This document shows positions 1-3,532 of a stretch of 6,605 nt of DNA, piece after piece. Source of the DNA: CAYXDO01 sp964463485. Lineage in GTDB: Bacteria; Myxococcota; Kuafuiibacteriia; Kuafuiibacteriales; Kuafuiibacteriaceae. How positions within the stretch are numbered: position 1 is the stretch's first letter; each line of letters begins with the position of its first letter. Made by a program: the position numbers and the translations under genes. The stretch covers positions 1 to 6,605 of the forward strand of contig CAYXDO010000277.1 of assembly GCA_964463485.1 (NCBI GenBank), given 5' to 3'. The notes under the pieces were generated by a model that saw only the letters and a program-made list of their open reading frames with translations, made no database searches and was not told the origin of the DNA.

Positions 1-2
1 CA

Positions 3-59
3 CCTACCGACGCAGAAACCTTGAAGCACCTCGCGGGCCGAGTGTCAGCCATGCGCTGA
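3..59 (+). CDS. Possible 3' end of a rightward gene cut by the window edge
   Basis: Reading from base 3, this frame gives 18 codons and a TGA stop at 57-59. The peptide ends LAGRVSAMR and reads like the amphipathic C-terminus of a real protein (PTDAETLKHLAGRVSAMR). Most codons end in G or C, as expected for a coding frame in a GC-rich genome. Another frame (from base 2) is also open to a TAA at 74-76 but is Arg-rich and less protein-like. The fragment is too short to identify, and no start is visible. If real, the gene converges on the leftward lipoprotein gene that ends at 333. Confidence is low because any short edge frame can look open by chance. Confidence 0.3.
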   Translation, partial: PTDAETLKHLAGRVSAMR

Positions 60-332
60 TAGCCCGACTCAGCTAACGAGTCGTGGGCGAGCGCGTGCTC
101 GTGCGGGTGAGGCGTGATTCCGTGATTCGTGGATTCGTGATTCGTGATTCGTAATTCGTTCGTGGATTCGTGATTCGTGGATTCGTGATTCGTGGATTCG
201 CCTGCGGCTTGTGGTTCCGGCTCTGCCGGGCTACGGGTAGTTGCCATATTTTTGACTTGGTTGTCACAAACCAAATCCAATCTCCCGCAGGCTGCTAGCT
301 AGTAGCGAAGCGATAGCGAGTTGTCGCAACGG
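60..332. other. Intergenic spacer with a repeat array, no convincing gene
   Basis: No convincing gene is present here. The spacer holds the 7/8-bp array at 114-199, followed by a less GC-rich stretch around 241-290. A weak 6-bp stem (TTGGTT at 257-262 with AACCAA at 269-274) lies there, but no T-tract follows it on either strand, so it is not a convincing terminator. A near-palindrome CTGCTAGCTAGTAG lies at 292-305 and has no loop. A leftward frame across the array encodes only a peptide made of the repeat (NPRIT-like units) and is not treated as a gene. Confidence 0.6.
114..199. repeat. Mixed 7-bp/8-bp tandem array (GTGATTC / GTGGATTC)
   Basis: The 86 bp split cleanly into units of GTGATTC (7 bp) and GTGGATTC (8 bp). 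In order the unit lengths are 7, one extra C, 7, 8, 7, 7, 7 (variant GTAATTC), a 4-bp partial unit GTTC, then 8, 7, 8, 7, 8. The last part alternates regularly between long and short. The array lies between a possible rightward gene end at 59 and the leftward lipoprotein stop at 333, that is, in a probable convergent spacer. The units are too short, and there are no spacers, for CRISPR. Function is unknown; replication slippage would explain its growth. Confidence 0.85.
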
Positions 333-1013
333 TCAGGGACGACATCGACCCGTTTTGGAGTCACATCCTCGAGAGCACCCCATGAGGTCCAACGCGGCGA
401 GGCAGCGACCGGCGAACCAGGAGCCACACCTGCGACTCGTCGACGCGTCCTCGCAGACATACTCGTCGAGCTGTCGGCCCGCACAAGGGTCGTTGGGGAA
501 CGCGTCGCTACAGCTCCGACACTCGTAGGTGAGCGTGCAGTACTGGCCGTCTCCGCAACGAGTCTCTTCCCACGTTAGACAGCTGCCGGCAGAAACACAC
601 TGCGCATAGGTGGAGAAACCGAAGCGGCACTCGTCCTGTCCCGCAAACGTACAATCGGGCGCACAAGTCGCCCCAGAGTCGACGACCGGCCCGTCGAGCG
701 CCATCGCGTCAGGGAGAGCGTCAGGGATCGCATCGGGGAGCGCGTCTCGGCCCAAGTCCGCGGACTCCGAGTCAGCGGGCGCCGAATCTATCAAGACGGC
801 GTCGCGCGCCGCGGAGTCTTGCGGCTCCACGGCACTATCGCTCGAGTCTTCGAGCGCGGCATCGGATGCGCCTGAGTCCGAGTTGGACAGGCGGCAAACT
901 CGGCCCGAGCACTCGAGACCGCTCATGCAGTCGGAGTCGACCAGGCACTCCGGGAGTGTCCGCCCGACGCAGCCCACGAGCACGGTCAAGAGGAGAGCCG
1001 GAGTCGGTTTCAC
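333..1013 (-). CDS. Small Cys-rich secreted lipoprotein with Asp/Ser/Ala-rich linker
   Basis: This 226-residue protein probably sits lipid-anchored in the cell envelope; its function is unknown. The chosen GTG start (1013-1011) overlaps the TGA of the upstream gene as GTGA, and it puts a lipoprotein signal at the N-terminus: K2, a hydrophobic stretch to residue 14, and lipobox LVGC with the lipidated Cys at 15. Residues 23-40 hold four cysteines in a pattern (C-x5-C-x5-C-x4-C) containing DSDC and SGLEC. Residues 44-115 are a low-complexity Asp/Ser/Ala/Pro linker with LPDA/IPDA repeats (92-103). Residues 117-224 hold 16 more cysteines, suggesting a disulphide-bonded domain outside the cytoplasm. 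Cys-rich lipoproteins with acidic linkers are common in myxobacterial genomes (family knowledge). The frame stays open upstream to 1346, but that part is Arg-rich and lies antiparallel to nothing sensible: it overlaps the upstream gene on the same strand. Translational coupling to the TPR-PEGA gene is likely. Confidence 0.85.
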   Translation of the reverse strand: MKPTPALLLTVLVGCVGRTLPECLVDSDCMSGLECSGRVCRLSNSDSGASDAALEDSSDSAVEPQDSAARDAVLIDSAPADSESADLGRDALPDAIPDALPDAMALDGPVVDSGATCAPDCTFAGQDECRFGFSTYAQCVSAGSCLTWEETRCGDGQYCTLTYECRSCSDAFPNDPCAGRQLDEYVCEDASTSRRCGSWFAGRCLAALDLMGCSRGCDSKTGRCRP

Positions 1014-1891
1014 TCGAGGCTCCAAAGAAGCATGCCCGCGGCCAGCGCCACTGCGCTGGTCGCAAACGCGACGGGAGCGACCACACGTTCCAGGTCGATG
1101 CCGCGAGCCGCGGGGCGAAGATCGTCGACGGACGTGCCCGGCGCCCGCTCCAAACGGTCGAACTCCGAAGTATCGTTCAGGTACTCGATGCCCGCGATCG
1201 CGGCGACGCCGAGCGCGGTCATCGACAGCCCGAAGGCGACCCACTTGGGCCAGGTCGGCGGCGAGTTCCGCGCGACCTCGCCTTCCAAGACCGAGGCGCG
1301 TTCGGCGACCTGGAGAGCCGGCCTTGGGGCCAGATCGAACGACCATCGATGAATCAGCCCCGCAGCGATGGTGACCGTGCGAACGAGGGGCAAAAAGTTG
1401 TCTCGTCGAATCTCGACGCGATGAATACCGGGCCAGGTCGTCGTGGACGTGGGACTCGTTCCGATGAGTACGTCGTCGAAGAACGTCTCAGCGCCCGCAG
1501 GGTGGGTGGTGATCTCCACCGAGCCCACACAACCTCGAAGCAGCTCCGCGCGCCGCTTCTTCCCCTCGTCGAAGTTCTTGCAAGTCCGACCGCCGCACGC
1601 CGAGAGGTAGCGATCGAAGGCCTCTACCGCATCACAAGCATGGCCCGCCCATCGCTCGTATGTGGCCGCGATGTTGAGGAGCGTCAGAGGGCGTGGATCG
1701 AGCTCGAAGGCGGCTCGGAAAAGGTCGATGGCCGTGGCGAACTCGTTCCGCTGGTAGGCGTCGAACGCCTGGCGGATCAAGGCCTCGGTGGGACGCTCGG
1801 CAATGACCGTTCGCGGGAACGAGAAGGCGAGCATGAGGCCCGCGGCGAGCGCGAGCCCCAACACGGACTGGGTTGGACGCTTTACACTCAA
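1010..1891 (-). CDS. Secreted TPR-PEGA protein with two C-terminal membrane segments
   Basis: A 293-residue envelope protein. Residues 1-31 form a signal peptide (K4, R5, hydrophobic core 9-25, likely cut after VIA31). Residues 36-100 look like two TPR-type helical pairs (AFDAYQRNEFATAIDLF, then LLNIAATYERWAG and AVEAFDRYL), which normally bind proteins. Residues 121-185 resemble a PEGA domain: GSVEITTHPAGAETFFDD, a GTSPTS turn, a PGIHRVEI strand. Two hydrophobic segments follow at about 217-237 and 270-290, with a charged loop between them. The likely topology is TPR and PEGA in the periplasm, anchored by the hairpin of two helices. Four cysteines (86, 99, 104, 121) could pair. The start is TTG, chosen because the signal peptide begins there and AGGTGA lies 7 nt upstream; no ATG or GTG fits in frame nearby. 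It is divergent from the kinase gene and overlaps the downstream lipoprotein gene by 4 bp. TPR-PEGA proteins next to kinases are frequent in myxobacteria (family knowledge); a direct partnership is inference. Confidence 0.9.
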   Translation of the reverse strand: MSVKRPTQSVLGLALAAGLMLAFSFPRTVIAERPTEALIRQAFDAYQRNEFATAIDLFRAAFELDPRPLTLLNIAATYERWAGHACDAVEAFDRYLSACGGRTCKNFDEGKKRRAELLRGCVGSVEITTHPAGAETFFDDVLIGTSPTSTTTWPGIHRVEIRRDNFLPLVRTVTIAAGLIHRWSFDLAPRPALQVAERASVLEGEVARNSPPTWPKWVAFGLSMTALGVAAIAGIEYLNDTSEFDRLERAPGTSVDDLRPAARGIDLERVVAPVAFATSAVALAAGMLLWSLE

Positions 1892-1909
1892 GGCCTCATC
1901 ACCTACAAG
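1881..1909 (+). promoter_or_regulatory. Putative sigma-70-type promoter for the kinase gene
   Basis: TTTACA (1881-1886, 5 of 6 matches to TTGACA) and TACAAG (1904-1909, 4 of 6 to TATAAT) are separated by exactly 17 bp. Transcription would begin near 1915-1916, at the preferred GTG start of the kinase, which would make the mRNA leaderless. The -35 box lies inside the start of the divergent TPR-PEGA gene. This is a pattern match by eye in GC-rich DNA, so chance is a real possibility. Confidence 0.3.
1899..1904 (-). promoter_or_regulatory. Shine-Dalgarno AGGTGA that supports the TTG start at 1891
   Basis: Reading leftward, AGGTGA is followed by 7 nt and then TTG at 1891-1889. This spacing is good, and it decides the unusual start of the TPR-PEGA gene, whose signal peptide begins right after it. 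Confidence 0.55.
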
Positions 1910-1914
1910 GGCGC

Positions 1915-3120
1915 GTGGCGCCGCGGTCGCCGAAGGATACTCTGGACCCGTTCCTGGGTCGAGTGATCGACCGCCGTTACGAGATCCTCGAGAGAATCGG
2001 AAGAGGCGGGATGGGATCCGTTTACCGAGCTCGACAACTCAGCGTAGACCGTGACGTCGCCGTCAAGGTGCTGCGCGCCGACCTGGAGATCGAAGGCGAG
2101 CTCCTCGAGCGCTTCGAGGCCGAGGCGAAAATCATCTCGAACCTCAGGGATCCGCACACCCTCAAGCTTATCGACTTCGGGAAGACCGAGGAGGGCGTCG
2201 TCTACCTCGTGACGGAGCTCCTCACCGGCCGACCCCTGTCGGCCGAGATCGCGCGCGGGCCGCTCGGCCAAGATCGAACAGTCGAGCTGCTCGTTCAGCT
2301 CTCGGAGTCCCTCGAGGAGGCGCACTCGGCGGGCATCGTCCATCGAGACTTGAAGCCCCACAATCTCTTCCTCGAAACCGTTGCAGGTCGGACGATTCTG
2401 AGAGTCCTCGACTTCGGGATCGCCAAAACCTCTCGAAAGGGATTCCAAACTCATAGCGGCGCCGTCTTCGGCACGCCTGCGTATATGTCGCCCGAGCAAA
2501 CCAAAGGCGCTCGCGTCGGGCCCGCCAGTGACCTCTACGCGGTCGGCGTGATCGCATTCGAGTGCCTAACGGGTCGGCCTCCGTTCGTCGCCGACGATCC
2601 GCTCGTGCTGATGATGAAACACGCCTCGGAGCCGCCGCCTCCGCTGCCTGCGGGCCTCGCCGATCGGCGGCTCGAGGGGCTCATCGCCCGGCTCTTGGAG
2701 AAGAACCCGGCTCGGAGGCCCGCGAGCGCGTCGGCGTTGCGCGATGAGCTCCGATCGGCGGTAGAGGGTCCCACTCTCGCGCCTACACTCCTTTCGAAAA
2801 TCGACCGCCCTCCAAGGCGGTTCGTGGTCCCGACACTCATCGCATCAGTCGTTGCATTGTCACTCCTGGCGGGGCTCCTCTTGCGCCCCAACTCTGGAGA
2901 GAGTCCGGAGGCCCGCCCGACGTCCGACGCCGGCACCACCCCAACTTCCACGGCGACCCGCATCCAAGCGCCTGAGTCCTCCGCCACAGTGCAGCCCAAG
3001 GCGGAGCCGTCGCAGCCCGCGGCGCGCCCGAAAACCCAACGCGCCGGGACTCGCGCCAAACCTGTGCCTAAGCCTGCGCCGGACGCGGGCACGCCCGCAG
3101 GCCTTTTCGACGAGGAGTGA
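1915..3120 (+). CDS. Membrane-anchored Hanks-type Ser/Thr protein kinase
   Basis: This 401-residue enzyme transfers phosphate from ATP to Ser/Thr of target proteins. The kinase domain spans about 22-280 and is complete: glycine loop GRGGMG (29-34), ATP-binding Lys51 in VAVK, helix-C Glu70, catalytic loop HRDLKPHN (143-150; Asp145, Asn150), DFG (166-168), activation segment ending GTPAYMSPE (186-194), Asp206 in DLYAVGV, and Arg268. It is an RD kinase, and Thr/Ser in the activation loop are candidate autophosphorylation sites. One membrane helix lies at about 303-323. The remaining 78 residues are rich in Pro, Ala, Thr and Lys and should be periplasmic; no sensor domain such as PASTA is seen. 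The GTG at 1915 is preferred because the family usually begins shortly before a DPFLGRVIDRRYEIL-type segment and because it avoids overlap with the divergent gene. AAGGG lies only 3 nt upstream of that GTG. A TTG at 1873 would add 14 residues. Substrates are unknown; the divergent TPR-PEGA and lipoprotein genes are candidate partners by position only. Confidence 0.95.
   Translation: MAPRSPKDTLDPFLGRVIDRRYEILERIGRGGMGSVYRARQLSVDRDVAVKVLRADLEIEGELLERFEAEAKIISNLRDPHTLKLIDFGKTEEGVVYLVTELLTGRPLSAEIARGPLGQDRTVELLVQLSESLEEAHSAGIVHRDLKPHNLFLETVAGRTILRVLDFGIAKTSRKGFQTHSGAVFGTPAYMSPEQTKGARVGPASDLYAVGVIAFECLTGRPPFVADDPLVLMMKHASEPPPPLPAGLADRRLEGLIARLLEKNPARRPASASALRDELRSAVEGPTLAPTLLSKIDRPPRRFVVPTLIASVVALSLLAGLLLRPNSGESPEARPTSDAGTTPTSTATRIQAPESSATVQPKAEPSQPAARPKTQRAGTRAKPVPKPAPDAGTPAGLFDEE
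1934..1962 (-). promoter_or_regulatory. Putative promoter for the TPR-PEGA/lipoprotein pair
   Basis: On the leftward strand TCGACC (1962-1957, 4 of 6 to TTGACA) and TATCCT (1939-1934, 4 of 6 to TATAAT) are separated by 17 bp. This would give a leader of roughly 35 nt before the TTG at 1891. The site lies inside the N-terminal codons of the kinase gene, as it must given the tiny gap. It is a weak match. Confidence 0.22.
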
Positions 3121-3122
3121 TC

Positions 3123-3140
3123 GGTCTGGATTCGGAGACC
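3123..3140 (+). terminator. Weak hairpin just after the kinase stop
   Basis: GGTCT (3123-3127) pairs with AGACC (3136-3140) across an 8-nt loop, 2 nt after the TGA. No T-tract follows. It may help end or protect the kinase mRNA, but a 5-bp stem is common by chance. Confidence 0.2.
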
Positions 3141-3226
3141 CGGTCCCGCGCTTTCAGGCTCGAGACTTGATTGAATCAGAGTACGTCGTAACCGGGGCTA
3201 GCACCTACTCATAGGTGATCACTTTA

Positions 3227-3263
3227 GAGGCAGGATAAGGATCGTGAGGCAGGATTAGGATCG
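3227..3263 (+). repeat. 18-bp tandem direct repeat beginning GAGGCAGGAT
   Basis: Positions 3227-3244 and 3246-3263 match at 17 of 18 bases. The core GGCAGGAT recurs on the same strand at 3479-3486 and 3495-3502, on the far side of the large inverted repeat. The core therefore flanks the inverted repeat on both sides in direct orientation, with two copies each side. The second copy ends in AGGATC, which is the outer edge of the left inverted arm. Confidence 0.75.
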
Positions 3264-3303
3264 GGCACGGGCACGGGCACGGGCACGGACGGGCACGGGC
3301 ACG
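3257..3303 (+). repeat. Left arm of large inverted repeat (GGGCAC units)
   Basis: The 47-bp arm reads AGGATC, four GGGCAC units, GGAC, two GGGCAC units and a final G. It is complementary to the right arm at 3436-3476, except that it has one extra GGGCAC unit. The GGAC interruption is present at the matching place in both arms, so this is a true inverted copy and not just two simple repeats. Confidence 0.9.
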
Positions 3304-3396
3304 AAGTCCTCGCCGAGCCGCGCCGAATTTCGACGCTACTGGCTGGCTAGCGGGCCAGGGTCTCACTCATCGAGAGACGATTTGGGTTCCTGAGGT

Positions 3397-3417
3397 GGTT
3401 CGCGCGTGGCGCGGACC
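3397..3417 (+). terminator. GC-rich hairpin in the centre of the inverted repeat
   Basis: GGTTCGCGC (3397-3405) pairs with GCGCGGACC (3409-3417) over a GTG loop. All nine pairs form in rightward RNA if one G-U is allowed; on the other strand that position is a C-A mismatch. It could act as a transcription end point for the kinase, but it lies about 277 bp past the stop and has no T-tract, so factor-dependent or no termination is as likely. Confidence 0.3.
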
Positions 3418-3435
3418 GTCGTTGATCGAAAATGC

Positions 3436-3476
3436 CGTGCCCGTGCCCGTCCGTGCCCGTGCCCGTGCCCGATCCT
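3436..3476 (-). repeat. Right arm of large inverted repeat
   Basis: The reverse complement of this 41-bp arm reads AGGATC, three GGGCAC units, GGAC, two GGGCAC units and G. It matches the left arm base for base apart from one missing 6-bp unit. A transcript from either strand could fold 41 pairs with a 6-nt bulge around the 132-nt centre. Confidence 0.9.
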
Positions 3477-3502
3477 GAGGCAGGATGACGATTAGGCAGG
3501 AT

Positions 3503-3532
3503 TAACGGGCTCTAACGGGCTCCAACGGGCTC
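3503..3532 (-). repeat. Three 10-bp tandem units against the lipoprotein stop codon
   Basis: On the + strand the unit is close to TCTAACGGGC, repeated at exact 10-bp steps (3503-3510, 3511-3520, 3521-3530) with single-base changes at the front. On the coding strand the copies begin directly after the TGA of the large lipoprotein gene. Possible causes are slippage or recent drift of the stop position. Confidence 0.75.

Larger units (their letters stand above)
3121..3532. other. Convergent spacer packed with direct and inverted repeats
   Basis: This 412-bp gap lies between the kinase stop and the large lipoprotein stop, so neither gene's promoter is expected here. No credible gene is present. 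In order it holds a small hairpin (3123-3140), a palindrome GTGATCAC (3215-3222), two GAGGCAGGAT-type direct repeats (3227-3263), the left arm of a large inverted repeat (3257-3303), a 132-nt centre with smaller hairpins, the right arm (3436-3476), two more GGCAGGAT copies, and a 10-bp triplicate against the downstream stop codon. Confidence 0.8.

Noticed and set aside
73..267. Leftward 64-codon frame across the first array
   Set aside because: The peptide is mostly the translated repeat, with no ribosome site noted.
257..274. Terminator for the leftward lipoprotein gene
   Set aside because: The stem has only 6 AT-rich pairs and is followed by an A-tract rather than a T-tract on the relevant strand.
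1014..1346. N-terminal extension of the Cys-rich lipoprotein to an ATG at 1346
   Set aside because: It would overlap the upstream gene for over 330 bp in another frame, is Arg-rich, and would bury the lipobox at residue 126.
1873..1914. TTG start for the kinase at 1873
   Set aside because: It would overlap the divergent gene and add 14 residues with no family support; the GTG at 1915 fits the usual N-terminus better. Not excluded.
866..1966. Long open frame on the + strand (366 codons) opposite the lipoprotein and TPR-PEGA genes
   Set aside because: Arg/Gly-rich, no domain, lies antisense to two genes with clear signal peptides and motifs. Long antisense frames are expected in GC-rich DNA.
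3257..3476. Complete insertion sequence
   Set aside because: No transposase frame lies between the arms; the 132-nt centre is too short. Only a non-autonomous element would remain possible.
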